Notes: generated from the letters alone by a model not told the origin. DNA of 64,000 nt from JBJGXI01 sp045635475 (GCF_045635475.1 NZ_JBJGXI010000023.1:1-64000); one strand, 5' to 3'. Counted from the stretch's first letter, positions 26,903 through 35,042 are shown. A program made the numbers and translations.

Positions 26903-27706
26903 ATGGACCAAGAACAGTTAGATATTAAAACACCAGAATATGTGTCGCTGCGCTTTAAATCAGCAGGGTTGGGTAGTAGATCGGCGGCATTTCTCATAGA
27001 CCAAGGCATTGTTATGGTTGCAAACATTCTCTTTGTCGTTGTTTTGTCTATCATTATGAGCGGGCAATGGTCACAGATTTTTTTGTATGAAATGAATTCA
27101 TTTGTTATTGGAATATCAATACTCGTCTTATTTCTAATTAACTGGGGCTACTTTTTTATTTTAGAATATTTCTTCGGTGGAAAAACGATCGGGAAACGAG
27201 TAATTGGTATCCGCGTAATCCAAGATAACGGTCATAGCATCACGCTATTATCAAGCTTTATTCGCAATTTGCTGCGCATTATTGATCAATTACCTGCTAA
27301 TTATTTACTAGGGATTGCACTGATTTTTTTCCATTCCAAGCACAAACGTCTTGGTGATATTGTAGCGGGAACGGTTGTGGTCCATGAAAGAAGAGCAAAA
27401 CAAAAGAAGAAGCTTTCTGCACTCGCGAAAGAAATAGAGCGCCGTGGCTTATCTAAACAAGACCTGCAACTGGAAGAGTGGACGATCAATCAAATGCAAC
27501 CAAAGGATTGGAAACTTATAAGAACGTATACAGACCGGCTACTCGGTTTGCCAATATTAGAGCGAAATAGAATGACAAGACAAGTAGCATCTATAATTTT
27601 TCCGAAAATCGGCCTGGATATAGCAGGGAGAAGTGTGGAAGATTTAGAAAATGTTATTTTAGTCGTTTATTTGTATCTTAAGGATGAGTATGAGTTTGAA
27701 TTATAA
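26903..27706 (+). CDS. RDD family membrane protein
   Basis: 267 residues. The N-terminal 150 residues form an RDD domain (FLIDQGIVMVANI, GKTIGKRVIGIRVI, LGDIVAGTVVV; the R-D-D residues are partly preserved), with three to four membrane helices. The C-terminal 110 residues are a soluble helical domain. Some RDD proteins act as ion transporters or accessory subunits; the neighbourhood points to the same membrane-associated MoxR/DUF58 system. AAAGGTGGGAAAGCTC precedes ATG. Confidence 0.88.
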   Translation: MDQEQLDIKTPEYVSLRFKSAGLGSRSAAFLIDQGIVMVANILFVVVLSIIMSGQWSQIFLYEMNSFVIGISILVLFLINWGYFFILEYFFGGKTIGKRVIGIRVIQDNGHSITLLSSFIRNLLRIIDQLPANYLLGIALIFFHSKHKRLGDIVAGTVVVHERRAKQKKKLSALAKEIERRGLSKQDLQLEEWTINQMQPKDWKLIRTYTDRLLGLPILERNRMTRQVASIIFPKIGLDIAGRSVEDLENVILVVYLYLKDEYEFEL

Positions 27707-27711
27707 AAAAT

Positions 27712-28040
27712 GGCTATTTTTAAAGACTGTTGTTATAGCGGAAATGAAGTAATATCCGTCGTAACGTAATAATAAAGGTGCGTGCTTTGACACCGTTCCG
27801 TCAGAATACTTCGCTTTCCGCGGGGAGCGACGAGCCTCCTCGAACTGCGTTCTGCGGGGTCTCGTCCCTGCTCTTTTTTCCCGCAGGAGTCGAAGTATTC
27901 TGCCTCCACTGGCATAGGTTTTCTAATGGCAGGTAGTGCGTTAAAAGCAGAAGTTCCGCAGCGGTGCAAGCACTCTCCAAGTTACGACGCATATTAGATT
28001 ATGAATTCTGAAAAAGCAACCAAACCATACGAAAATAATC
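27712..28040. repeat. MITE-like element copy 2, hairpin cargo
   Basis: Left end GGCTATTTTTAAAGACTGTTG, right end AAGCAACCAAACCATACG; the inner flanks read ATATCCGTCGTAACG and TTACGACGCAT. Hairpin arms CAGAATACTTCG (27802-27813) and CGAAGTATTCTG (27891-27902) enclose the GC-rich core. No gene inside; apparent frames on the minus strand are palindrome shadows. Confidence 0.75.
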
Positions 28041-28098
28041 GAGAAATGAAATTGACTCAAGTAGGTAGATTCTAAAAATTAAAAAGTAGGTGTACACG

Positions 28099-29598
28099 AT
28101 GGATTGTCAGCAATGTAAAAGCAAAATGCAGGCCTTTTTGAACCAGCAGTTAACAGAAGAAGAAACCAAGGCGATGGAGGAGCATCTTCTTTGGTGTGAG
28201 GATTGTCGGAGGGAATTAACTGAACTTCAGGAGTCATCTAGTTTTTCTTTGATTAAACGCATATCACCCAAGGCCTGGCTGTCTATTGCTGTTTCATTCG
28301 TTATTGTTATAGGTATTTTGTTTGCTACAGGTACAGTAGGGAAAGCTGTTGACTGGTGGAACGGCATGAGTATGGCTGATCAGGAAAGCCTGGAGGAGAT
28401 AAGGAAATTTGGGATTGGCAACACGTTAAACGTATCATCAGAAAGTAATGGAATAAAATTAACAGTAACCCATGCTGTTGCTGATGAAATGCAAACCTTT
28501 ATTTATTATGAAATTGAAGATTTGAATGAGGACAGAAAGCTTAGGATGGATCATGCCGCCCAACCGACGATTACAACAGACAGTTCAGGTGTTCATATGA
28601 ATATTGATATGCTTTCAGATATTCCAGCAGAGGAATCGAATAAATATAAAGGTCGACTTTCATTTCGTGAATTAAGTGAGGACGAAACGACACTTGAACT
28701 TAGAGTAGATAAGCTAATCGAAGTTGTTGCAGAAGGGTCCTCGAATTTTATGATTCCAAGGGATAACTATGAACTTAAACCTATTCGAGGAGAATGGAGT
28801 GTAAGCATTCCTGTGAAAAAAGAAATGGTCGTTGAAAAAGAGCTAGATGTGGAAGCTGAAATTGCAGGTTATCCGATAACATTTAGTAAGATAGTATTAG
28901 CCCCAACAGCTACATATTTGGAATATCAGATAAATACTGCAGATTTTGCTTCTCCTGATTTTTATATGATTTTTGACCAATTACAAAGTGAAGAGGCGAT
29001 CTTTAAACAAGATCAATCCATTTCTCCTTATGGTAGAAATTATATAGGAGATGAACTGTATGCAGAACGGGTTGTATTTGAGTCGATGTATTATGCACCA
29101 CCCGAATATTTTGAGGTGTCTGTCAACCGTATTCAAGAAACAATACCTGTCAATGACACATTTAAATTGGATCCTAAACTGGATGAGCCACAGACGTTTA
29201 CTTTTCTAGGGACCGAATTAACATTAGAGAAGGACGAACAACAGCAACAGCCTGTATCGTATGTTTTAAAGCAACCATGGAGTGAAGACCGTATGTTTGA
29301 ATCGTTAAATTTTACTGTGATCACGGAGCCCGAAATGCCAGAAGGTAGAATGGGTATGGGGTTTTCACAGGATGGTATGTACGTAGATGATCAGGGTAAT
29401 ACCTATCAACCTGAGGATTTTTACGATTATACAGAATTTCTTACTAAAAAAGTACGATTCTTTTCGACGGTGAGCGGGATCTTTCTAGAACCAACGAATG
29501 AAGATGAAATTCCTGTACCAAAAGAAATTCAAATGGAATCCTACAATAAAACGATCTTTCCAGATGATAAGATTAGGATTGAATTGGATTTAGAATAA
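28099..29598 (+). CDS. Zinc-finger anti-sigma-like protein with DUF4179-type ectodomain
   Basis: About 499 residues. N-terminal zinc anti-sigma domain (CQQCKSKM, then HLLWCEDC), one membrane segment near 63-82 (AWLSIAVSFVIVIGILFATG), and a large outside domain resembling DUF4179/DUF5643 (GIKLTVTHAVADEMQTFIYY). ATG 28099 is eight bases after AGTAGG; GTG 28090 is the frame's earlier option. Such genes normally follow their ECF sigma gene, but here only a repeat element and the RDD gene lie upstream, so the partner is missing or elsewhere. Probably senses envelope state. Confidence 0.83.
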   Translation: MDCQQCKSKMQAFLNQQLTEEETKAMEEHLLWCEDCRRELTELQESSSFSLIKRISPKAWLSIAVSFVIVIGILFATGTVGKAVDWWNGMSMADQESLEEIRKFGIGNTLNVSSESNGIKLTVTHAVADEMQTFIYYEIEDLNEDRKLRMDHAAQPTITTDSSGVHMNIDMLSDIPAEESNKYKGRLSFRELSEDETTLELRVDKLIEVVAEGSSNFMIPRDNYELKPIRGEWSVSIPVKKEMVVEKELDVEAEIAGYPITFSKIVLAPTATYLEYQINTADFASPDFYMIFDQLQSEEAIFKQDQSISPYGRNYIGDELYAERVVFESMYYAPPEYFEVSVNRIQETIPVNDTFKLDPKLDEPQTFTFLGTELTLEKDEQQQQPVSYVLKQPWSEDRMFESLNFTVITEPEMPEGRMGMGFSQDGMYVDDQGNTYQPEDFYDYTEFLTKKVRFFSTVSGIFLEPTNEDEIPVPKEIQMESYNKTIFPDDKIRIELDLE

Positions 29599-29601
29599 AT
29601 G

Positions 29602-29632
29602 GCTAGCGGGCTAGATTGTCCGCTAGCTTATT
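29602..29632 (+). terminator. Terminator after the anti-sigma-like gene
   Basis: Stem GCTAGCGG / CCGCTAGC followed by TTATTT, three bases after the stop codon. Confidence 0.6.
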
Positions 29633-29999
29633 TAAAATAAAGTACGAAGAATAAATTTATCTGTTGCTGTGAAAAATAAGCCTTTTCTGCGTGACCGATG
29701 ATTCGCTGACGGCCATCAGTGTGCGGTGATTGGTATATAAGAACTTTAGAGTCCGGCTGGATAATCAAAACTGTCGAAAGAGGCTCACTATCGGCAGATA
29801 TCCCTTGAACGATTACTCACTTCTATAGCTTGAAAACCGCTCCGTGGTTCCCAGTGGAAAGGGACGTATTTTGCCGCGGTGATATCTCTTTACTCAAACG
29901 CCGTACTTTAATCAATTCTGCATGATAGAGCACCTAGGTTTACTCTTACAAATCTGTTTGAACTTATAACGATAACAGGGCATACTAATTCAAAATTGA
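29633..29999. other. Intergenic stretch, possible decayed repeat
   Basis: No supportable gene. Fragments such as ACGGCCATCAGTGTGCGG and CCGCTCCGTGG resemble pieces of the MITE-like interiors, so this may be a decayed copy; the match is too weak to set ends. Confidence 0.35.
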
Positions 30000-30015
30000 A
30001 AAGGAGTTGTATTTA

Positions 30016-30205
30016 ATGGGACCTATTCAACGAAACGATTATCGCTTTGAACCGGATTATAGTGTGATCAACCAAAATGGAGCGATTCAAGTATACAAAC
30101 AAGGTTATTGAAGAAATAAAGTTTGATTTCTCAGGAAAATATCCTGAACTAAGTAAGATTGAAGATCTAGTTGAAGACTATTGTGAAATGCACCAAATTG
30201 ATTAA
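30016..30205 (+). pseudogene. Frameshifted DUF5370 (YbxH-like) small gene
   Basis: AAGGAG and ATG 30016 start a 31-codon frame beginning MGPIQRNDYRFEPDYSVI and running through NQNGAIQVYKQG to TGA 30109. In another frame the family sequence continues without a gap: IEEIKFDFSGKYPELSKIEDL and on to a stop at 30203-30205. The joined product of about 62 residues looks like YbxH/DUF5370 of Bacillus (from memory). The shift lies at about 30103-30110 (GGTTATTGAAG): one extra or two missing bases. A true mutation or a sequencing error are both possible. Confidence 0.7.
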
Positions 30206-30211
30206 TCGAGA

Positions 30212-30349
30212 TTATTCTCTATCTGTTGTGTTCCATGTTTTGCCTTCAACGTTATTTTCTACAATTTCTTCTTCAAAATCAGTAAGTGCTTCGTTTTCAA
30301 ATCCTTTATGCTCTTTCTTTTCGTTAATATTCTTGCGGTTGTTTTCCAT
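30212..30349 (-). CDS. 45-residue hydrophilic protein
   Basis: Short frame starting MENNRKNINEKKEHKGFENE, very acidic in the second half (DFEEEIVENN) and ending TTDRE. GGAGGG lies seven bases before the ATG. No membrane segment and no family I recognise. It converges with the broken DUF5370 gene and is divergent from the tiny gene at 30484. Support is the ribosome-binding site and clean coding composition only. Confidence 0.5.
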   Translation of the reverse strand: MENNRKNINEKKEHKGFENEALTDFEEEIVENNVEGKTWNTTDRE

Positions 30350-30483
30350 TCTTTATCCCTCCAGTTTTTTATGTCCTTATTTTCCCTTAGTTTCTACAGA
30401 TTATGTGTGAGACATATTTTACCTATGTTAGATAGACTATTTCGTCATAAACTATTTATAAGCTTGGTAAAGGAGATGAGTTT

Positions 30484-30621
30484 ATGCGTAAAAGAAAAAG
30501 TCAAAATCAAGCTGCATTAACGAATAATAAAACACCAAAGGAAAGCTTACCAGATGGACACCAACTATTTAATCGAAGTAATCATAACCGACCGAAAGAC
30601 GGTCTAGGTTCTAAAGGATAG
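30484..30621 (+). CDS. 45-residue basic protein
   Basis: Begins MRKRKSQNQAALTNNKTPKE and ends DGLGSKG; rich in Lys, Arg, Asn and Gln with no hydrophobic core, which is reminiscent of minor small acid-soluble or SspP/SspO-like spore proteins, though I cannot assign a family. AAAGGAGATGAG precedes the ATG. First of a run of tiny genes ending at the terminator at 30939. Confidence 0.55.
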   Translation: MRKRKSQNQAALTNNKTPKESLPDGHQLFNRSNHNRPKDGLGSKG

Positions 30622-30628
30622 GATGATC

Positions 30629-30805
30629 ATGATGAAAAACAATAAAAAGAATGAACAAACGGTTGAAATTGAACAACCTGATAGTAAAGAAATAGAGCAC
30701 CATACCGTGCACCCTGGACAAGAAGAATGGAGTTTACAAAACGTTCGATTCGCCCCCGAAGAGAATAGCTTCATAAGTGGACGAGAGATGAATGGTGATG
30801 AATAA
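30629..30805 (+). CDS. Small acidic hypothetical protein
   Basis: About 58 residues (MMKNNKKNEQTVEIEQ... ending FISGREMNGDE), hydrophilic, with HHTVHPGQEEW in the middle. Three ATGs (30623, 30629, 30632) compete; AAAGGA at 30613-30618 best fits 30629. It follows the preceding tiny gene by a few bases, suggesting one transcript. Function unknown. Confidence 0.5.
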   Translation: MMKNNKKNEQTVEIEQPDSKEIEHHTVHPGQEEWSLQNVRFAPEENSFISGREMNGDE

Positions 30806-30869
30806 TCAAATAAAGAAACAAGATAAAAAGCCCAGTCAAAAAGAACATCAATTCTCTGAGGAATTGTAA
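30792..30869 (+). CDS. Possible 25-residue peptide
   Basis: Frame overlapping the end of the previous gene (ATG 30792 or 30798), ending KKPSQKEHQFSEEL. The end recalls YfhD-type spore peptides slightly. The ribosome-binding site is poor; coding status is doubtful. Confidence 0.25.
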   Translation: MVMNNQIKKQDKKPSQKEHQFSEEL

Positions 30870-30870
30870 G

Positions 30871-30957
30871 ATGGTGGAAAACGATACAGAATTATCAAAC
30901 AACAAACCCAAAAAGGCTGTGGCGGTTTATAATCTAATAACAATCCCTGCGACCTAA
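30871..30957 (+). CDS. Possible 28-residue peptide running into a terminator
   Basis: ATG 30871 follows GAGGA by about eight bases; the frame starts MVENDTELSNNKPKKAVAV and its stop lies inside the terminator stem, so it is at best a marginal gene. Confidence 0.25.
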   Translation: MVENDTELSNNKPKKAVAVYNLITIPAT

Positions 30958-30977
30958 AAAGTTGTGGGGATTGTTTT
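30939..30977 (+). terminator. Terminator of the tiny-gene run
   Basis: Stem AACAATCCC...GCGAC / GTTGT...GGGATTGTT with loop CTAAAAA, then TTTG. Confidence 0.7.
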
Positions 30978-31044
30978 GTGAAAGTTTCTGTCGATAATCG
31001 TTAGTTACGATGTTATACTTAAGACATGAAGGAGGTGATTAAAG

Positions 31045-31620
31045 GTGGAGAATCAAATTTTAGAGATATTAAAGGAAATTAACGGGAAATTAGACAAGCA
31101 TAGTGAGCAACTAGACGCTCATGGAGAAATATTGAAATCGCACACTGTATTGCTAAACGAACATAGTGGAATATTGAAGTCGCACACTGAATTGCTAAAC
31201 GAACATAGCGGAATATTGAAAGCACATAGTAAAACACTACAAGAACATGGTGATATATTAAATTCGCACACGGAGAAGTTTACAGAACATGGAGATATTC
31301 TGAATTCGCACACGGAGAAGTTTACAGAACAAGGAGATATTCTGAATTCGCACACGGAGAAGTTTAAAGAACAAGGTGATATTCTGAATTCCCACACCGA
31401 AACTTTTAAAGAACATGGACAGATCTTATCCTCCTTGAGAACAGGTCAAGAATCCTTAAAAGCAGAGATTGATGGGATGAGAATAGAAAATGCAAAGGAA
31501 TTCGGACAGATAAAAGAGCAATTATCTAACGTCGAAGCAAGTATTGATATTCTAAAGGATGAAACGTGGGACAATAAGAAAAATATATATCGTATTAAAA
31601 ACACGATGGGGCTAAGTTAG
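31045..31620 (+). CDS. Coiled-coil protein with 14-residue (42-bp) tandem repeats
   Basis: 191 residues, almost entirely heptad-patterned helix. Between about residues 17 and 130 it has seven to eight copies of a 14-residue unit, typically HGDILNSHTEKFTE, with the last ones nearly identical at DNA level (TTCGCACACGGAGAAGTTTA recurring). The C-terminal 60 residues are a non-repeated coiled coil (QIKEQLSNVEASIDIL). No signal peptide or membrane segment. GTG start after GGAGGTGATTAAAG, a near-ideal ribosome-binding site. Function unknown; copy number could change by slippage. Confidence 0.8.
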   Translation: MENQILEILKEINGKLDKHSEQLDAHGEILKSHTVLLNEHSGILKSHTELLNEHSGILKAHSKTLQEHGDILNSHTEKFTEHGDILNSHTEKFTEQGDILNSHTEKFKEQGDILNSHTETFKEHGQILSSLRTGQESLKAEIDGMRIENAKEFGQIKEQLSNVEASIDILKDETWDNKKNIYRIKNTMGLS

Positions 31621-31665
31621 CATAAATGTGAATTACTATTACTAATAGCCCCAATTCAACCTATT

Positions 31666-32409
31666 CTATTTAATATCCTCTTTAGAACCCAATACTTCAG
31701 CGAGACGATCTGGATAGTCGGTAATAATCCCTGCGACGCCACCTGAAATAAGTTGCTCCATTTGTATTTTATTATTTACGGTAAACGTATTATAAATAAT
31801 CCCATAGTTTCTAGCCTCTGCAACTAGCTCTGGTTGGGTGGCATATGTAATTGCATGCAATGCTGTGGCTCCAAGCTGCTTGGCATAATTCCATGGTTGA
31901 TAAAGTCCCTCCATAAACAGTACACCAGTTGTTATTTCAGGAGCAATCTCTTTTACTTTTACAAGTGAATAATGGTTAAAGCTTGATAGGATAACACGAT
32001 CTGTTATCCCATAAGTACGAATGAGTTCAATTACTTTTTCCTCTAGAGTTGGATAAAATAATATCCCATTTTTTAATTCAATGTTGATCGTTACATTTGT
32101 ATCTTTCACGAGTTCTAATAATTCGGCTAACTTAGGAATCCGTACTGTTGAAAAATCTTGATGAAACCAAGATCCCGCATCCGCATCTTTTATTAGATCA
32201 TAGGAAATATCCTTCACTAACGAGTTTATACCAGTAGTTCGTTGTAATGATTCGTCATGGATGAGGACGAGCTCTCCGTCACGTGTCATTTGAACGTCTG
32301 TTTCAATACCAGTGGCACCTAATTCTATTGCTTTTTCAAAAGCAATCAACGTATTTTCTGGATAGTAGGCAGATGCACCTCTATGTGCATAATTAATAAT
32401 GTTTGGCAC
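31666..32409 (-). CDS. Glycerophosphodiester phosphodiesterase
   Basis: A 247-residue cytosolic GDPD (UgpQ/GlpQ family) that hydrolyses glycerophosphodiesters. Motifs are complete: YAHRGASAYYPENTLIAFEKA, GIETDVQMTRDGELVLIHD, NIELKNG and a C-terminal GIITDYPD. Unlike the paralogue at 6018-6971 it has no membrane anchor and keeps HRG and PENT. Monocistronic; a repeat element separates it from the downstream-strand UPF0210 gene. Confidence 0.93.
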   Translation of the reverse strand: MPNIINYAHRGASAYYPENTLIAFEKAIELGATGIETDVQMTRDGELVLIHDESLQRTTGINSLVKDISYDLIKDADAGSWFHQDFSTVRIPKLAELLELVKDTNVTINIELKNGILFYPTLEEKVIELIRTYGITDRVILSSFNHYSLVKVKEIAPEITTGVLFMEGLYQPWNYAKQLGATALHAITYATQPELVAEARNYGIIYNTFTVNNKIQMEQLISGGVAGIITDYPDRLAEVLGSKEDIK

Positions 32410-32502
32410 GTAACGTCCCCCTTAAATTAAATCTGTTTTTTTCAGCATAACAGAAAATGAACAATCGAGAGTTAAAATAGTGTAAAATTTCGTCTTTCAT
32501 AA

Positions 32503-32960
32503 TGCTCTTTTCGTAAAGTCTGTGGCTTTTTTAACTTCATGATTGAAGTGAAATTGATGCCATGTGGCGACAAATGAAAGACAAGTAAGGTGGTTCATGG
32601 CGGGCACTAGCGCCCTTATTTGGGACAAAAAGGGCGTCATTTGAATTGTGCGGCCACCAGCGTGCTTATTTAACCAAAAGGCACATGAATAAAATCTATT
32701 CTTAGTAGTTAAGGGCTCTCATGTCCGTTAAATCATCAAATCTGTAATTTTAAGCAAAATAAGCGCCCTGGTGTCCGCTTAAATCCTTTTATGTACTCGA
32801 CGACCTTCATACCACATTGTGACGGAAAGGGCGTACTATGATGGGCGCTTTGATTGAGTAGATGTTGCACTTGTGCTTTTGGGTGGAAGCACTATCCCAA
32901 GGTTACGTGGCATAAAAGTTATTTTACGTAATAAAATGAATTCTGATTTATAAGTTCAAA
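32503..32960. repeat. MITE-like element, inverted copy, GTGGCCGC-type cargo
   Basis: Reverse orientation of the copy at 39975-40426: left end GCTCTTTTCGTAAAGTCTGTGG, right flank GGAAGCACTATCCCAAGGTTACG. Interior is nested inverted units: GCGGGCACTAGCGCCCTTATTT (about 32600) faces AAATAAGCGCCCTGGTGTCC (about 32760), with GCGGCCACCAGCGTGCTT between. The whole 32410-33104 stretch holds no gene. Confidence 0.7.
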
Positions 32961-33103
32961 AGTATCTATTCATGCATCTTTTTTGGCAACCTCTAATGTC
33001 TTTATCCATTTCCTCCTTTTTCCATATGTTATCATATAGTTATTTCAAGCAACCCAAAATGATCTTAAGATGTATTTATACTAAGCCCTAAGACATAGGG
33101 TAA

Positions 33104-33138
33104 TAAAAAAGGTACATGAACAAAAGTTCATGTACCTT
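33104..33138 (-). terminator. Terminator of the ACT/UPF0210 operon
   Basis: Perfect 13-base stem AAGGTACATGAAC / GTTCATGTACCTT, followed on the minus strand by TTTTTTATTA, 36 bases after the UPF0210 stop. Confidence 0.9.
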
Positions 33139-33174
33139 AGCTAATATTATAATGACACAGCCTTCACGAAGTAT

Positions 33175-34536
33175 TTAGTTTGTTAATGCTTGAATAGGTG
33201 CGGGGATCCGACCGCCGCGTCTTATAAATTTATCCGAGTTGTATGGGTTCACGCCCATAACAGGAGCTCGACCGAGCAGCCCGCCGAACTCAACAATATC
33301 ACCTTCAGCTTTACCTGGTACAGGGATGACGCGAACGGCGGTCGTTTTTTTGTTGATCATACCTATAGCTGCCTCGTCAGCAATGATTGCTGCTAACGTT
33401 TCGGCAGAAACATTCCCGGTCAAAGCAATCATATCGAGTCCAACAGAACATACACAAGTCATTGCTTTTAGCTTCGATAACGTTAGTGCATTATCCTCAA
33501 TACCACGGATCATGCCATTGTCTTCGCTAACAGGAATAAAGGCACCGCTAAGGCCACCAACATAGGAGCTTGCCATCGCTCCACCTTTTTTAACTGCATC
33601 ATTCATAAGTGCCAGGGCGGCAATCGTACCATGTGTGCCAATGCGCTCTAAGCCAATTTCTTCAAGGATTTCTGCGACACTATCGTTCATGGCGTTCGTT
33701 GGTGCAAGGGATAAGTCCATAATTCCAAATGGTATGGCTAAGCGTTCAGCAACGACACGTCCAATCAGCTCACCAGCGCGGGTAATTTTAAAAGCTGTTT
33801 TTTTAATGATATCTGCAACTTGACCTAAGTCAGCATCGGGATAGCGTTTGAGTGCGTTTAATACTACGCCAGGTCCGCTTACACCAACGCTAATAACTGC
33901 TTCGCCTTCACCAGCTCCATGAAAGGCACCAGCCATAAATGGATTATCTTCGACTGGATTGCAAAATACCACCAGTTTCGCACAAGCTATACCGTTGTTG
34001 TCTTTTGTTAGTTGTGCCGCATTTTTAATTATTTTACCCATTAGATGTACTGCATCCATATTAATACCAGTTCTTGTTGTTGCGATTGACACGGATGAAC
34101 AGACCCTTTCTGTTGAAGCCAATGCTTTTGGCAATGCCTCCAGTAAGGTTTGTTCTCCTTTATTAATTCCTTTATGTACAAGTGCAGAATAACCACCTAT
34201 AAAATCAACACCAAGCTTTTGAGCTGCTTTATCTAACGTTTTAGCTAGTTGAATTGCTTGACTAGTAGTTGCATGTCCTAATAAGTCGGCGATTGGCGAC
34301 ACGGCTATCCGCTTATTAATAATAGGTATTCCATATTCTCGTTCAACTTGCTCTGCGACTGTCTTTAAATCACGGGCATAGGTTGTGATTTTGTTATACA
34401 CAGCTTTATTTAATAACTCAAAATCGGCATTAGCGCAGTCGCTAAGACTAATTCCCATTGTCACAGTTCGAATGTCTAAGCTTTCCATTTGTACCATGCG
34501 AATCGTTTCTTGAACTTCTGTAAAAGCAATTCCCAT
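33175..34536 (-). CDS. UPF0210 / PFL family protein
   Basis: 453 residues, the full length of the UPF0210 (DUF711-type) family, which has a fold related to pyruvate formate-lyase but no proven reaction. Recognisable stretches: VRTVTMGISLSDCAN, GAGEGEAVISVGVSGPGVV, SLAPTNAMNDSVAEILEE, GSYVGGLSGAFIPVSED-like segment. It follows the ACT-domain gene by 14 bases, the standard pairing in Firmicutes. AGGAGGG precedes the ATG. Confidence 0.92.
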   Translation of the reverse strand: MGIAFTEVQETIRMVQMESLDIRTVTMGISLSDCANADFELLNKAVYNKITTYARDLKTVAEQVEREYGIPIINKRIAVSPIADLLGHATTSQAIQLAKTLDKAAQKLGVDFIGGYSALVHKGINKGEQTLLEALPKALASTERVCSSVSIATTRTGINMDAVHLMGKIIKNAAQLTKDNNGIACAKLVVFCNPVEDNPFMAGAFHGAGEGEAVISVGVSGPGVVLNALKRYPDADLGQVADIIKKTAFKITRAGELIGRVVAERLAIPFGIMDLSLAPTNAMNDSVAEILEEIGLERIGTHGTIAALALMNDAVKKGGAMASSYVGGLSGAFIPVSEDNGMIRGIEDNALTLSKLKAMTCVCSVGLDMIALTGNVSAETLAAIIADEAAIGMINKKTTAVRVIPVPGKAEGDIVEFGGLLGRAPVMGVNPYNSDKFIRRGGRIPAPIQALTN

Positions 34537-34550
34537 CCATATCCCTCCTA

Positions 34551-34823
34551 TTAAACCCGGTGCATTGCTTGGAATATATCCTCTAATTGGATACTTATTT
34601 TCAAATGCATGTTCTCTTCGATTGGTGCGAATTTTTGTTGTAACGGCTCCAAATTGGTGGCATCATCCACTTCAATAACCATGATCATCGTAAAGAAATC
34701 TTGTAAAATTGTTTGACTGATGTCGAGAATGTTTATGTTGTTGTCTGCAAGAACAGTTGTGACGCTTGCAATAATCCCAATTTGATCTTTACCAATTACA
34801 CTAACAACTGCGCGTTTTTTCAT
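34551..34823 (-). CDS. ACT domain protein (UPF0237)
   Basis: About 90 residues, a single ACT domain (VVSVIGKDQIGIIASVTTVLADNNINILDISQTI), a small-molecule-binding module often specific for amino acids. ATG 34823 follows GAGGTGATG; a GTG at 34832 is in frame but lies in the ribosome-binding site. Paired with UPF0210 in one operon; the ligand and function are unknown. Transcribed through a leader with a terminator hairpin. Confidence 0.9.
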   Translation of the reverse strand: MKKRAVVSVIGKDQIGIIASVTTVLADNNINILDISQTILQDFFTMIMVIEVDDATNLEPLQQKFAPIEENMHLKISIQLEDIFQAMHRV

Positions 34824-34850
34824 GTTCATCACCTCACGTTCTTAGAAATG

Positions 34851-34879
34851 AAAAAGATTGGAAGCATGGCATCCAATCT
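34851..34879 (-). terminator. Terminator hairpin in the leader of the ACT/UPF0210 operon
   Basis: On the minus strand AGATTGGA-TGCCATGCT-TCCAATCT followed by TTTTCATTT, 28 bases upstream of the ACT start codon and downstream of the promoter at 35014-35042. Placement suggests attenuation rather than ending an upstream gene, since none is read into it from the minus strand except possibly the XRE gene 400 bases away. Confidence 0.6.
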
Positions 34880-35013
34880 AGGTAGTATGTAAAACATCTG
34901 TGTGGTTGCCTATGATTGTATTGTGAAGATCGGTGCTACTTATTACAGTCTATAGAAGCTATACTGGAAATAGTATTACCGATAACAATCAAAGCATCCA
35001 TTTTAATAAGGTG

Positions 35014-35042
35014 AGTTTATCAGCTCTACTGACTAACGTCAA
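35014..35042 (-). promoter_or_regulatory. Promoter of the ACT/UPF0210 operon
   Basis: Minus strand TTGACG, 17-base spacer, TAAACT. It gives a leader of about 180 bases before the ACT gene; the rest of 34880-35275 holds no gene. Confidence 0.55.

Noticed and set aside
31119..31397. Cys/Phe-rich minus-strand frame over the 42-bp repeats
   Set aside because: Repeat-driven shadow (periodic SPCSVNFSVCEF) of the coiled-coil gene.
31120..31420. CRISPR array
   Set aside because: The 42-bp repeats are contiguous without spacers, stay in frame and encode a coiled coil; no cas genes.
34880..35010. Known riboswitch or T-box in the ACT/UPF0210 leader
   Set aside because: I looked for the T-box AGGGTGGNACCGCG and other familiar motifs and saw none; only a terminator hairpin can be supported.
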